A stretch of 64,000 bases of DNA from Nakamurella deserti (GTDB lineage Bacteria; Actinomycetota; Actinomycetes; Mycobacteriales; Nakamurellaceae): assembly GCF_003260015.1 (NCBI RefSeq), contig NZ_QCXS01000002.1, forward strand, positions 620,001-684,000, written 5' to 3'. The translations under genes were made by a program, and so were the position numbers. The notes beneath the pieces were generated by a model that saw only the letters and a list, made by a program, of their open reading frames with translations, did not search any database and was not told the origin of the DNA. This document shows positions 24,810 to 34,454 of the stretch, piece after piece (position 1 is the stretch's first letter; each line of letters starts with the position of its first letter).

Positions 24810-26747
24810 TCAGCCCAGCTGGACGTCGTCGAACCAGGCCGTCCCGGAGTTGTACGCCGACTTCAGGTGGATCTGGAACGACGTCGCCGCGGCCGGAGCC
24901 CGGCCGGTGACGGTGATCCGCTGCCACCCGGACCGGTCGTTGCGGGCGTTGACGCTCTCGCTGCTGCCGAGATAGGTGGCGCCGTCGAACCAGGCGACGG
25001 CGATCCGGGAGAACCCCGTGGCTGCCTCCAGCCGGATGCTCACGCCGGCGGTCACCGTGCGGGCGCCGGACAGCAGCAGGAAGGTCTGACACACCGCGGG
25101 CACCATCGAGGGGCTGCCGCCGGTCCGGGTCAGCATCATCGCGGCGCCACTCACCCCCGCCCCGGCGACGGCACCGACACCGCCGATCTGGGCGGCGTCG
25201 AACACCCGCCAGGACCCCAGCCGGCCGGCCGACGACGGCGTCGGATCGGCCCGCTCGAAGCCGCCGTCGGCGTCGAGAGCGGTCGCCGCCGGTCGCGCCG
25301 GGTCCACCGCCGGCACCCCGGTGGGACCGAACATCCGGCGGACCAGGTCGGCGGCGGGCTTCCAGCTGCCGTCCAGCCGCCGCAGTCCGAACGAGGCCTC
25401 CGACGGCGTCCGGAACGCGGCCGGCATCGTGTCGAGGGCGAAGTCGGTCAGGGTCCAGGGGGCGAACACCCCGATCCCGGCGTCGCGGGTCAGCTGCGCG
25501 ACCGCGGCGTAGTGGGCCAGCTGGCCCTGCTCGGACCCGGCCGTCCCGCCGTCACCGGTCGACCGGCCCGCTTCGCCGACGATGACCGGCCGTCCGGCGG
25601 CGACGGCCCGGGCCGCGGCGACGTAGGCGGGCATGGTGGACAGATCGCCGTACAGGTGGATGTCGATGACGTCCAGGGACGACCTCGGGATGGCGGCGTC
25701 GAGCGCCCGCAGGGCCGTGACGGTGTTGGTGGACATCGATCGCGGTACCCCCGGCAGCACGATCGCCAGGTAGGGCAGCATCTCCTGCGCCCAGGCGACG
25801 GCCGGCGGGTGACCGAAGGTCATCTCGTTCTCGAGCTCGACGAGGACGATGCGCGGATCATCCCGGTACGGCGAGAGCAGTTGCGCCACCCACGCCTTGG
25901 ACGCGGCCAGCTCGGACCAGGAGTACCAGAGGTCGAACAGGGTCAGCTCCACCGTCAGCCCGTGGGCGGCGGCGATGTCGACCGTGTCCCGCAGGGCCGC
26001 CGCGCCGGCCGGCGTCACCGTCGGCCACCCGACCCCGGCGGGCTGCACGATGATCCGCACGGTGGTCGCGTTCAGGGAGGCGATGGCCGCGAAGTCGGCG
26101 TCGGTGCGGGCGGCGGAGTACGAGGTCCACATCGAGGTCCACGGAGCGTCCGCCGGGTAGTAGTTGACGATCCGGAGCTCCTCCGGGGCGAGCCGCACAG
26201 GTGCCGCGGGGGCGTCGGACGCGGCGCTCGACGGGGTGGCACCGCCACCGGGGGTGCCGGTCGGGTCGGCGGGACCGGTCGGACCGCGGACGTCGGTGGG
26301 GCCGGCAGGGTCGGACGGTCCGGTGGTCGCGGTGGCGGGTACGGCCGTTCCGGGGGTGGCCGGCAGGGGAGGCGTCGGGCCTCCTCCGTCGGCGGGCAGT
26401 GGTCCAGTCGGTGTCGGCGGATCCGGTGACGTGGTGGTGCCGGCAGTGGACGGTGGCGGTACGGGATCGGCGGGGAACGCCTCCACGGCCGTCCCCGCCG
26501 TCGACGACACCGTCGTGCCGGCGAGCACCGTGCCGGTCGTGCCGGTGGGTACGGCGCCGGTCGTGCCGGTGGGTGCGGCTCCGGTCGTGCCGGTGGGTGC
26601 GGCTCCGGTCGTGCCGGTCGTGCCGGTGGGTACGGCGCCGGCCGGTACGGCGACCGTGAGTGCCCACAGAGCCACCCCGACCGCCAGGAGGGCGGCGGAG
26701 AGCGGGCCGCGGCGCGCGCTCCGCGCGACGGTGGGGCGGGAGATCAT
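24810..26747 (-). CDS. Secreted GH5-like glycoside hydrolase with C-terminal carbohydrate-binding-like domain
   Basis: 645 residues from ATG 26747. A signal peptide (SAALLAVGVALWALTVAVPA) ends at AGA near residue 37. Residues 38-165 are a Thr/Pro/Gly linker with tandem PTGTTGA units. The catalytic TIM barrel (about 185-470) has a likely acid/base Glu in VELENEMTFG and a nucleophile Glu in PVIVGEAGRS, plus DIHLYGD, as in clan GH-A cellulase-like enzymes. The last ~150 residues form a beta-sandwich (FLLLSGARTVTAGVSIRLEA) resembling a galactose-binding or CBM fold. It probably cuts an exported polysaccharide, perhaps that of the neighbouring locus. The exact GH family and substrate are not certain. 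Confidence 0.75.
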   Translation of the reverse strand: MISRPTVARSARRGPLSAALLAVGVALWALTVAVPAGAVPTGTTGTTGAAPTGTTGAAPTGTTGAVPTGTTGTVLAGTTVSSTAGTAVEAFPADPVPPPSTAGTTTSPDPPTPTGPLPADGGGPTPPLPATPGTAVPATATTGPSDPAGPTDVRGPTGPADPTGTPGGGATPSSAASDAPAAPVRLAPEELRIVNYYPADAPWTSMWTSYSAARTDADFAAIASLNATTVRIIVQPAGVGWPTVTPAGAAALRDTVDIAAAHGLTVELTLFDLWYSWSELAASKAWVAQLLSPYRDDPRIVLVELENEMTFGHPPAVAWAQEMLPYLAIVLPGVPRSMSTNTVTALRALDAAIPRSSLDVIDIHLYGDLSTMPAYVAAARAVAAGRPVIVGEAGRSTGDGGTAGSEQGQLAHYAAVAQLTRDAGIGVFAPWTLTDFALDTMPAAFRTPSEASFGLRRLDGSWKPAADLVRRMFGPTGVPAVDPARPAATALDADGGFERADPTPSSAGRLGSWRVFDAAQIGGVGAVAGAGVSGAAMMLTRTGGSPSMVPAVCQTFLLLSGARTVTAGVSIRLEAATGFSRIAVAWFDGATYLGSSESVNARNDRSGWQRITVTGRAPAAATSFQIHLKSAYNSGTAWFDDVQLG

Positions 26748-27228
26748 CGGCGGTTCTCGTTCCGTCGGAGGTCGCAGTCGTGTCCGTCGACGGTGACGGC
26801 GAGGACGCGCACCGCGCGCGTCGGCGGGTCGCGGGCGGCAACCGGCGGTGACGCTACCGCGGAGGCGGACGACACGGCGCACCTCAGCGGCCCTCCGGTG
26901 TCACGCTGCGTCACCGGAGGGTCGTGGGGCTGTCGCGGTGTCCGCGTCCGGGTGGGTGCACCGGCACTGTGCTGACGCACCGTGCCCGCCGACCGGCCGC
27001 GTCGGCGTCCGACGCGCCGTGATCTCGGCGAACGGAGGATTTTCGTCCCCGCACGGAGTCTTCCGCGACCGAACCCCTCACGGCCCCTGTCAACGGGCGA
27101 ACACACTGGGTAGCCTTACGTCACTATCAGTATGCGGTCAGCGGTCACCCCCGGTCACCCTGCGCCGCAGGCCCCGCGGTGCATCGAGACCACCCGAACC
27201 CCGGGTGACGGCCAGAGAAGAGAGACGA
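26748..27228. promoter_or_regulatory. Divergent intergenic region, 481 bases
   Basis: It separates the GH5-like gene (-) from the LamG-like gene (+). I see no gene in it. The stretch 27040-27135 is less GC-rich, and TGTCAA (27089-27094) with TAGCCT (27111-27116), 16 bases apart, is a candidate plus-strand promoter fitting TAnnnT. Closer to 26800-26950 I see nothing recognisable. Confidence 0.35.
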
Positions 27229-28770
27229 GTGTCGGTCGGTACGGAACCCGTGCAGGACAGCGCGGTGCGCCAGGCATTGGCCGGCCCGGTCGCCCCGGTC
27301 GCGCCGGCAGCCGGCCCGGTCGCGCCGGCGGCCGCTCCGGTCGCGCCGGCAGCCGTCCCGGTCGCGCCGACAGCCGCCCCCGTCGCGCCGACGGCCGGCC
27401 CGACGGTCGCCCCGGTCTTGGGCGCAGCCCAGGTACCGGCGTCACCCGCGGTGACGGACCCGCCGACCGACGCCGCCGCACCGACCACGCCGGCCGGCTC
27501 CGCACCGGCGCGTCCCGGTACCTGGGTGCTGGGAACGCAGGCGCGCACCGCCCTGCTGGTCGTGCTCGTCGCCCTCGCAGCGTTCCTGCTGGTCGCGCCG
27601 CCGTCGGCCGGCGCCCCACGGGACTTCGACGTCACCGCCGCCTCGATCTCGACCGCGATGGCCGGTCAGGCCGGCGTCACCCAGGCCTCCGGCGGCTATC
27701 TGCCCGGCACCGGGATCGTCCTGGTCAGTGCGGTCACCGGCGTCACCGCCACGCAGCTCAACGGCGTCCTGGCGGCCGCCCTCGGCCCGGTGGCCGCGCA
27801 GTTGGCCGACCTGCCGGACCGGGAGGCGGTCTCCTGGCAGACCATGCTCACCGCGACCGACGGCACCGTGACGACCTGGCTGATCCGGGTCGCCGCCGAC
27901 GCCGTGTCCGACCAGTCCCGGTGGGTGGCGGTTCCGGTCGCCGCCGGCGGGTCCGGGTCGGGCCCGGCACCGGTGGCCGGCCCCGCTCCCGCGGCGGCCG
28001 CATCGGCCACCGCTGCGACCACCTCGACCGCCACCACCACCGCGCCTGCCACCACCACCGCGCCTGCCACCACCGCCGCGGCTGCCACCGCCGCCGCCCC
28101 CTCGGCCGCGACCGGCACCGGGGCCCCGCCGGCCGGCGCCGCGGAAGCCACGCCCGCCGGCACCACGGACGCCGGCGGCGATCCGGCCTCCGCGGCCGGC
28201 ACCGCGCCGGCGAGCGCCGCTCCGGCCGGGGACGCGGGCGCCGTCGCCGTGTCCGGTCCGCAGTCCGACGACTTCGCCGGTGACGCCGCCGCCTGGAAGG
28301 CCCTCACCGGGACGTGGGCGGTCGTCGACGGCACCTACCAGCAGACTGACGCCTCCGGATACGACTACATCAGCCAGTTCACCTCGACACTGCCCGCGGC
28401 GTATACGGTCTCGGTCCGGATGAAGGGCATCGGGGACACCGTGAACGGCGGTCTCATCATCGGCCAGCCGGCGCTCGGATCCCGGAAGGGCGCCACCATC
28501 GTGGATCTCGCCAGCAAGGACTACGTCCGGTGGGGAAGCTACGACGCGAGCTCCAGCACCTACAAGTTCACCGGCGGGGCGGCGCTCGGTGCCGCCCAGG
28601 CGCCCGCCGACTGGCACACCCTGAGCATCACGGTGAAGGCCGACGCCACCGTGGTCAGCTGGGACGGCACGCAGGTGGGCACCTTCGCCGCCGTCGCGCC
28701 CGGCAGCGCGGGCCTGGTGTCCTCGCAGTCGGCCGTGGCCTTCGACGACTTCACCGTGACGGCGTCGTGA
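27229..28770 (+). CDS. Membrane-anchored or secreted protein with PVAP repeats and LamG-like C-terminal domain
   Basis: 513 residues from GTG 27229, with AGAGAAGAG upstream. The first ~65 residues are tandem 7-residue units (GPVAPAA-like) on the cytosolic side. Next are a Pro/Thr stretch, a hydrophobic helix (about 105-125, TALLVVLVALAAFLLVAP) and an outer region. An A/T/P-rich linker (about 250-335) leads to a C-terminal concanavalin-like jelly-roll (about 340-513: DDFAGDAAAWKALTGTWAVV, then VSWDGTQVGTFAAV). Such jelly-rolls bind carbohydrate. Its stop overlaps the start of the acyltransferase fusion gene (GTGA), so the two are coupled. No enzyme motif is visible. Confidence 0.7.
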   Translation: MSVGTEPVQDSAVRQALAGPVAPVAPAAGPVAPAAAPVAPAAVPVAPTAAPVAPTAGPTVAPVLGAAQVPASPAVTDPPTDAAAPTTPAGSAPARPGTWVLGTQARTALLVVLVALAAFLLVAPPSAGAPRDFDVTAASISTAMAGQAGVTQASGGYLPGTGIVLVSAVTGVTATQLNGVLAAALGPVAAQLADLPDREAVSWQTMLTATDGTVTTWLIRVAADAVSDQSRWVAVPVAAGGSGSGPAPVAGPAPAAAASATAATTSTATTTAPATTTAPATTAAAATAAAPSAATGTGAPPAGAAEATPAGTTDAGGDPASAAGTAPASAAPAGDAGAVAVSGPQSDDFAGDAAAWKALTGTWAVVDGTYQQTDASGYDYISQFTSTLPAAYTVSVRMKGIGDTVNGGLIIGQPALGSRKGATIVDLASKDYVRWGSYDASSSTYKFTGGAALGAAQAPADWHTLSITVKADATVVSWDGTQVGTFAAVAPGSAGLVSSQSAVAFDDFTVTAS

Positions 28771-31295
28771 CCACCCTCCTCGAGCGACCGACCGGCCCGG
28801 CCGACCCGGCCGGTTCCGCCGACCCGGCCGGTTCCGCCGACCCGGCCGGTTCCGCCGGCCCCGCCGCATCCGTCGGCGCCGACTCCGCCGCCGTTCCCGC
28901 GGCGGGCCGACCGCAGGCCCGCCCCGCCCGGGACGGCTTCCTGGACACGGTCCGGGCGGTCGCGTTGATCCGCGTCATCGTCTGGCACACCCTGGCCGCG
29001 GTCGCGATCAGCTGGTTCGTGGCGTCCATGCCGGCCATGTTCTTCGTGGCCGGCAGTCTCCTCGCGCGGTCGCTGGACCGGCGCCCGTGGCGGCAGCTGC
29101 TGCGGACCCGGTTGCGGCGGCTGCTGCTGCCGTTCTGGACGTTCGGCGCCGTCGTCCTTGTCGCGCTGCTCGTCGTCGCGCGGCTGGAACCCGGTGCGGA
29201 CACGGCCCTCTCGCCGCTGTCGCTGCTGGCCTGGGTGTTCCCGTTGACCGATCCCCACGGGTCGACCTGGGAGGCGGGCTGGGCGACGACGCCGCTGTGG
29301 TACCTGCGCTGCTACCTGTGGCTGCTGTTGCTGTCGCCGTTGATGCGGCGGGCGCACCGCCGGTGGGGGCTGCGGGTGCTCATCGTCCCGATCGTCGGGA
29401 TCTTCGCGGTCGACCAGCTCATGCGGCATCCCGAGCTGGCGCCGGCCGCGTTCGACGCGGTCAAGTACTACGCCGGTGACCTGGCCTGTTTCAGCTTCTT
29501 CTGGGTGCTGGGGTTCAGTCACAGCGACGGCGCCCTCGCCGGTCTCGACCGGCGCGCGCGCCTGGAGTGGGCCGTCATCGGCGGCGTGGCGGCACTGGTG
29601 TGGGTGCGGTTCGTCCGACCCACCGATCTGGTGGTCAACGACCACTACCCGCTGCTGCTGTTCGTCGGGATCGCCTGGCTGGCGGTGTTCCTCGCCTTCG
29701 AGGGCTGGATCGGCCGGGCCACCGCACACCGCATCCTGGGTCCGGTCGTCGCCTGGCTGGGGCGACGGTCGATCACCGTCTACCTGTGGCATCCGATCGC
29801 CATCGTCGGTGCCTACTGGCTGCGCGCCACCTTCGCCCCGTCGCTGCCCCGGCCCCTCGTGCTGGTCCTGGTCTTCCCGTTGGTCCTGGTGCTCACCGTG
29901 CTGTTCGGCCGGGTCGAGGACTTCTCCGCCGGACGCCCCGCCCAGTGGTGGCCCGGTCGTGACGACGGGACGCGGGTCCGCCGGGTCGGCGACGCGCTGG
30001 GCCGGCACCTGCCGCGCCGGCTGTCGCCGGTGACCGCCCTCGTCGTCGGCGGCGTGATCGGCGCCGTCGTGCTGAACGTGGTCGTCCCGTCCGGGGCGGC
30101 CACCGCCGCGGTGGGCGCCGCGACGACCCCGACCGGAACGGTCGACGCCGGCGGCACCTCGGGCACCGCCGGGGGTCTCGCGCTCCCGCCGGCCCCCTCG
30201 GCGAAACCCGACCAGGCCGATTTCGGTGGCGCCGACGGCGCCGGCCCGGTGCCGGCCGCCTCCCCGGCCACCGCGGTTTCGGCCACCATGGTCCCGGCCA
30301 CCACGACGGTGCCGGCGGCGGCGCCCGCCGACGACACCGACATCGCCGCGCTCACCGCGGACCTGCAGGCCGTCACCGACTCCTGGCGCACCGGCAAGGT
30401 GGTCGACGGTGTCGAGCTGGGCGTCATGCTGCCCGACGGCCGGACCGTCACCCTGACCAGTGGAACCGAGACCGGCGGTGCCGCGCTGGATCCGGCGCAG
30501 GACTTCCCGATCACCTCGATCACCAAGACGATGACGGCCGCCATCGTCCTGCAGCTGGTCCACGACGGGAAGCTCGCCCTCGACGACCCGCTGCCCGAGA
30601 TCGACGCGGTTCCGGGGTTGTCCTACGTCGGCAAGGTGACCGTCCGGCAGATCCTCGACCACACCGCCGGTATCGAGCCCTACGACCAGAGCGCGGCCTA
30701 CCAGGCCGCTCGGAACGGGCCGCTCACCGCGGCGACCGCGCTCGCCCTGATCAAGGACGAGCCGCTGGAGTGGGCACCCGGCACGCAGGTCGGCTACTCC
30801 AACTCCGGCTACCTGACGCTGGGCCTGCTGGCCGAGCAGCTCACCGGGCAGACGTACCAGGACCTGTTGCAGCAGCGCATCTTCGACGTCGCGGGCATGG
30901 ACCACAGCACCCTGGACACCACGCCGAGCGCCGGCTGGGCCGGGTTCTCCGCCGGGGGCGTGAAGTCGACCATCGGTGACCTGCTGGCCTACGGCGACGC
31001 CCTCTACCGCGAGAAGGCCATCCTGACCGCGGACTCGCTGGCCGCCATGCTCGACATCGAGAACCCGTTCAACACCGGCCTCGGCGCCTTTCCGTACTGC
31101 CCGTGCGACACCGTCGACGGGAAGAAGGTCTACAGCTCGATCGGGCACAACGGGGGGTCGGCCACCCTGCAGTGGGCGCCCGCGCAGGACATCGTGATCG
31201 CGGTGGACCTGACCGAGTCGCTGTTCACCGACGAGCTGAAGCAGGCCGACGTGGCGGAACTGCTGACCGCCGTCGAGGCGGCGGTGGGGACGTGA
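28767..31295 (+). CDS. Membrane acyltransferase (family 3) fused to a beta-lactamase-like serine hydrolase
   Basis: 842 residues in one frame. The N-terminal leader has PADPAGSA units (18-base repeats, 28802-28858). Residues 55-400 form an acyltransferase-3 domain with about ten helices and the catalytic-type His74 in RVIVWHTLAAV. Residues 435-530 are an Ala/Thr/Pro linker. Residues 535-842 form a class C beta-lactamase/esterase-like domain with S584-I-T-K587, Y677-S-N679 and HNGG from His794, all three active-site motifs. Acyltransferase-3 proteins move acyl groups onto exported glycans; serine hydrolases of this fold often remove esters or act on peptides. Coupled to the upstream LamG-like gene. 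Joint glycan decoration and trimming is my inference. Confidence 0.82.
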   Translation: MTTLLERPTGPADPAGSADPAGSADPAGSAGPAASVGADSAAVPAAGRPQARPARDGFLDTVRAVALIRVIVWHTLAAVAISWFVASMPAMFFVAGSLLARSLDRRPWRQLLRTRLRRLLLPFWTFGAVVLVALLVVARLEPGADTALSPLSLLAWVFPLTDPHGSTWEAGWATTPLWYLRCYLWLLLLSPLMRRAHRRWGLRVLIVPIVGIFAVDQLMRHPELAPAAFDAVKYYAGDLACFSFFWVLGFSHSDGALAGLDRRARLEWAVIGGVAALVWVRFVRPTDLVVNDHYPLLLFVGIAWLAVFLAFEGWIGRATAHRILGPVVAWLGRRSITVYLWHPIAIVGAYWLRATFAPSLPRPLVLVLVFPLVLVLTVLFGRVEDFSAGRPAQWWPGRDDGTRVRRVGDALGRHLPRRLSPVTALVVGGVIGAVVLNVVVPSGAATAAVGAATTPTGTVDAGGTSGTAGGLALPPAPSAKPDQADFGGADGAGPVPAASPATAVSATMVPATTTVPAAAPADDTDIAALTADLQAVTDSWRTGKVVDGVELGVMLPDGRTVTLTSGTETGGAALDPAQDFPITSITKTMTAAIVLQLVHDGKLALDDPLPEIDAVPGLSYVGKVTVRQILDHTAGIEPYDQSAAYQAARNGPLTAATALALIKDEPLEWAPGTQVGYSNSGYLTLGLLAEQLTGQTYQDLLQQRIFDVAGMDHSTLDTTPSAGWAGFSAGGVKSTIGDLLAYGDALYREKAILTADSLAAMLDIENPFNTGLGAFPYCPCDTVDGKKVYSSIGHNGGSATLQWAPAQDIVIAVDLTESLFTDELKQADVAELLTAVEAAVGT

Positions 31296-31531
31296 GCGAC
31301 GCGCTCAGGGGGACGGTCACCGCATCGGAACGTGCCGCTCGGACCGCCGTCGGTGTCGCGCCCGGTTCGTCGCGCCACCGTGGATTTCCGCTCCTTGATT
31401 GCGTAGCGTGAACGGATGACTACCGCGCTCCAGTCGCCACCGACGGTCGCGAGGGATCTGCCGGGGGCGCGGTCCGCCGGCGCCGGTCGACGCGGCACGG
31501 TGCCGCGCGCCGGGCGCTCCGGGAGGGACCG

Positions 31532-31942
31532 ATGACCAGCACCGATCCGGCCACGACGCCCGTGCATCTCGTGGTCGTCGCCGACGACGACGCCGCCATC
31601 CGCGGACTGGTGGAGGTGGCCGTGCGCAAGGCGGGCGCCCGCGTCGCGACCGCCGTGGGCGACGGCGCCGCCGCCGTCGCGGCCATCCGGGAACTGGAGC
31701 CGCACCTGGCGGTCCTGGACGTGTCGATGCCGGTGATGAGCGGGCTCGAGGCGTGCCAACAGGTCCGGACGGATCCGCGTTTCGCCACGCTCCCCGTCGT
31801 CATGCTGTCCGCCGCCGTGCACCCCGCCGCCGTGCAGTCCGGGATGGACGCGGGCGCCGACCTGTACCTCGAGAAGCCGTTCAGCCCCAGGGCGCTGGCC
31901 GCGACCCTGCGTGAGCTGCTGGCGCAGCGGTACGGGCCGTGA
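31532..31942 (+). CDS. Single-domain response regulator (CheY-like)
   Basis: 136 residues comprising only a receiver domain: VVADDDAAIR supplies the acidic pocket, the phospho-acceptor Asp is in LAVLDVSMPVMSG, and the conserved Thr/Ser and Lys positions are in VVMLSAAV and YLEKPFSP. No output domain is present, so it must act by protein contact or as a phosphate shuttle. A GGGAGGG ribosome site precedes ATG 31532. Its stop overlaps the start of the following histidine kinase gene (GTGA), making the pair a likely two-component unit. Confidence 0.9.
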   Translation: MTSTDPATTPVHLVVVADDDAAIRGLVEVAVRKAGARVATAVGDGAAAVAAIRELEPHLAVLDVSMPVMSGLEACQQVRTDPRFATLPVVMLSAAVHPAAVQSGMDAGADLYLEKPFSPRALAATLRELLAQRYGP

Positions 31943-33804
31943 CCACCGGCACCGCGACGCTGACGCCGCGCACCGCCGGGGCGGACCGCCCGGGGCTGCG
32001 CGAACTCGTCCGTCGGCGCTTCCGGGATCCGCACGCCGTCTTCCAGCGACAGCTGGCCATCTCCGTCGTGGTGCTGGTCTCGCTGCTCATGCTCGTGCGG
32101 TCGGACATCAACGCCAACCCCGACTGGATCGTCGCGCTGGCCGTGGCGCTGGTGGTCTCGGCGCTGGCCGTGTCGTTCGCGATGCCGCTGCGTCACCGGC
32201 CACGCTGGTTGCTCGTCGCCATCCCGCTCACCGACCTGCTGGCCGTCGGGCTGCTGCGGCACGCCACCGGCGGCGGTGCCTCCCTGTTCAGCGCTCTGCT
32301 GATCCTGCCGTGCATCTCGCTGGGGATCGAACGGGGCCGGTTGCCGGTCGCGGCCGCCGCGCTGGGCTGCGCCGCGGTGATCGGCGTACCGCTGGCCTTC
32401 ACGCCCACCCCGGACGACTGGCTGCGGGTGATCAGCACGCCGACCGTGCTGATGCTGACCGCGTTCACGGTCAGCGTGCTGACCAACCGGCTCCGCGACC
32501 GGGTGCGGTCGGAGAACCGGTTGCGCCGCGAGCTGGAGGAGCTGCTGGCCGAGGCGGAACAGCACGCCACCGCGACCGCGGAGGTGGCCGCCCTGCTGCG
32601 GCAGTCCGCGGCGCTGATGTCGGGTGTCGTCGACGCGGTCACCGAGCAGTTCATCATCGCCACCGACGCCGCCGGTCGGGTCGAGGTGTTCAACCGGGGG
32701 GCCGAGCGGATGCTGGCCGTGCCCGCCGCCGAGGCGCTCGGCCGGGCGATGTTCAGCCGACTCGGTGACCGCTTCGTGGAGCGGCCGCACGGCCCGCCGA
32801 CCGCCCTGGGGCACGAGAAGCCCCGGACGCTGGCCGAGGTCGGCTTCGACGCGCTGGTCGCCGACGCCCGCCACGGCCGGGCCGCCGCCAGCGTGTGGAC
32901 CTACCACCGACCCGGCGGGACGACCGCGACGATCGAGATGTCGGTGACCGTACGCTCGGACCGCCGGGGCGACGTCGACGGCTTCCTCGTCGTGGGGACC
33001 GACGTCAGCGAGATGTACGAGCAGGCCCGGCTCAAGGACGAGTTCGTCAGCCTCATCTCCCACGAGCTGCGGACGCCGCTCAGTTCCATCCTCGGCTACC
33101 TCGAGCTGATCGGCGACGACGACGAGGCGCCGCTGTCCCACGAGCAGCGGCAGTACCTGGACATCGTCGAGCGCAACGCCCACCGGCTGCTGCGGCTCGT
33201 CGGGGACCTGCTGTTCACCGCGTCGCTGGAGGCCGGGAAGCTGCACCTGGTGACGTCGCCGGTGGATCTCGCGACCATCGCCGAGGCGTCCGTGCAGTCG
33301 GCCCGGCCGGCGGCCGCCGGCGCGGGGATCACCGTCACCCTCGAGGTGCCCAGGACACCTGTCGTGGTGGCCGCGGACGCCACCCGGCTCGGGCAGATCT
33401 GCGACAACCTGTTGTCCAACGCCATCAAGTTCACCCCGCGCGACGGCACCATCAGGGTCGTCCTGGCCCCGGCCGACCCGTTCCCGGGGCGGCCCATCCG
33501 GCTGGCGGTCCACGATTCCGGGATGGGCATCCCGGCCGCCGAGCTGGACAAACTGTTCTCCCGCTTCTTCCGGACGTCCACCGCGACCACGAACGCGGTG
33601 CCGGGCATCGGCCTCGGACTGTCCATCAGCCGGGCCATCGCCGTCGCGCACGGTGGCGCGATCCGGGTCGAGAGCACACCAGGGGAGGGCAGCGTCTTCA
33701 CCCTGGAGCTGCCGACACCCGCCGCCGCGCCGGCACCCGCCGCCGCGCCGGCACCCGCCGCCGCGCCGGCACCCGCCGCCGCCCCGGCACCCGCCGACCG
33801 GTAG
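31939..33804 (+). CDS. Membrane PAS histidine kinase
   Basis: 621 residues. Five or six hydrophobic helices (about 35-195) form a MASE-like membrane sensor. A short coiled coil (RLRRELEELLAEAEQHA) leads to a PAS domain (about 230-360, FIIATDAAGRVEVFNRG). HisKA has phospho-His375 in LISHELRTPLSSI. The HATPase_c has N-box QICDNLLSNAIKF, G1 DSGMGIP and G2 GIGLGLSIS. The last ~28 residues are a tandem PAPAAA tail encoded by 18-base repeats (33718-33797), outside any domain. It should phosphorylate the receiver encoded just upstream. The signal is unknown; its place next to surface-glycan genes suggests envelope status. Confidence 0.9.
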   Translation: MTTGTATLTPRTAGADRPGLRELVRRRFRDPHAVFQRQLAISVVVLVSLLMLVRSDINANPDWIVALAVALVVSALAVSFAMPLRHRPRWLLVAIPLTDLLAVGLLRHATGGGASLFSALLILPCISLGIERGRLPVAAAALGCAAVIGVPLAFTPTPDDWLRVISTPTVLMLTAFTVSVLTNRLRDRVRSENRLRRELEELLAEAEQHATATAEVAALLRQSAALMSGVVDAVTEQFIIATDAAGRVEVFNRGAERMLAVPAAEALGRAMFSRLGDRFVERPHGPPTALGHEKPRTLAEVGFDALVADARHGRAAASVWTYHRPGGTTATIEMSVTVRSDRRGDVDGFLVVGTDVSEMYEQARLKDEFVSLISHELRTPLSSILGYLELIGDDDEAPLSHEQRQYLDIVERNAHRLLRLVGDLLFTASLEAGKLHLVTSPVDLATIAEASVQSARPAAAGAGITVTLEVPRTPVVVAADATRLGQICDNLLSNAIKFTPRDGTIRVVLAPADPFPGRPIRLAVHDSGMGIPAAELDKLFSRFFRTSTATTNAVPGIGLGLSISRAIAVAHGGAIRVESTPGEGSVFTLELPTPAAAPAPAAAPAPAAAPAPAAAPAPADR

Positions 33805-33808
33805 CGCA

Positions 33809-33833
33809 CCGCGAGTGGGACCTACACTCGCGG
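33809..33833 (+). terminator. Hairpin after the histidine kinase gene
   Basis: CCGCGAGTG (33809-33817) pairs with CACTCGCGG (33825-33833) around a 7-base loop, five bases after the stop codon. Confidence 0.5.
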
Positions 33834-33961
33834 GATCGTTCCCGACGGACCCGTCGCACACCGCGTCCGGACCGACGCAGCGACCGGTGCGGCCGTTGCG
33901 CGGGCCTGGTGGCCGGGCGGAACTCCAGCGTCGGTGCCGTGCACGGGAGGCGGAGGTCCAG

Positions 33962-34417
33962 GTGTCCGGAGCGTTCCCGGTACGGAGCCTGCTGTGGTGC
34001 GCGGTCGTCTCCGCACTGATCGCGGCACCCGCGTGCGGCTCACCTCGGGTCTGCACCCTCGTCGGGGGACACACCGGGTTCTTCGTCGACGTCCCGGGAT
34101 TTCCGTTGCCTCCGGTCGAACCGGGCGTCAGTGTGGCCGGCGCCGGACCGATCATCACCGTCTGCATCGCCGGGGAGTGCCGGGACACCACCCTGGGCGG
34201 GCAGCCCGGGCCGTGGATCGTCCCGGACGACCGGCTCACCGGGGAACCGGCGGAGGTGACCGTCACGGTGTCGTCCGGCGCCGGCTTCTCGACCTCGGGG
34301 ACCGGCAGGGTGACGCCGGCACGGCAGGAGCCGAACGGCCCCGGCTGCGGCACCTTCCTCTCGGCCGCCGTGACCCTCCCCGGCGACGGGACGCTGGTGC
34401 CGTCGGCGCCGCGTTGA
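33962..34417 (+). CDS. Putative lipoprotein, unknown function
   Basis: 151 residues from GTG 33962, preceded by GGGAGGCGGAGG. The N-terminus (SLLWCAVVSALIAAPACGSP) ends in a lipobox-like APAC with Cys25. The mature part is a beta-rich ~125 residues with four further cysteines (including VCIAGEC and GCGTF) that could form disulfides, a 'TVTVSSGAGFS' strand and no catalytic motif that I recognise. It stands between the histidine kinase and the end of the minus-strand polysaccharide operon, with which it is convergent. Confidence 0.65.
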   Translation: MSGAFPVRSLLWCAVVSALIAAPACGSPRVCTLVGGHTGFFVDVPGFPLPPVEPGVSVAGAGPIITVCIAGECRDTTLGGQPGPWIVPDDRLTGEPAEVTVTVSSGAGFSTSGTGRVTPARQEPNGPGCGTFLSAAVTLPGDGTLVPSAPR

Positions 34418-34432
34418 CCCGGGTCCGACGGG

Positions 34433-34450
34433 GGTGGGCGGGCGCCCACC
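34433..34450. terminator. Hairpin at the end of the polysaccharide operon (convergent)
   Basis: GGTGGGC (34433-34439) pairs with GCCCACC (34444-34450) around a 4-base loop, between the lipoprotein gene (+) and the last gene of the minus-strand operon. It could end both transcripts. Confidence 0.5.
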
Positions 34451-34454
34451 GGAC

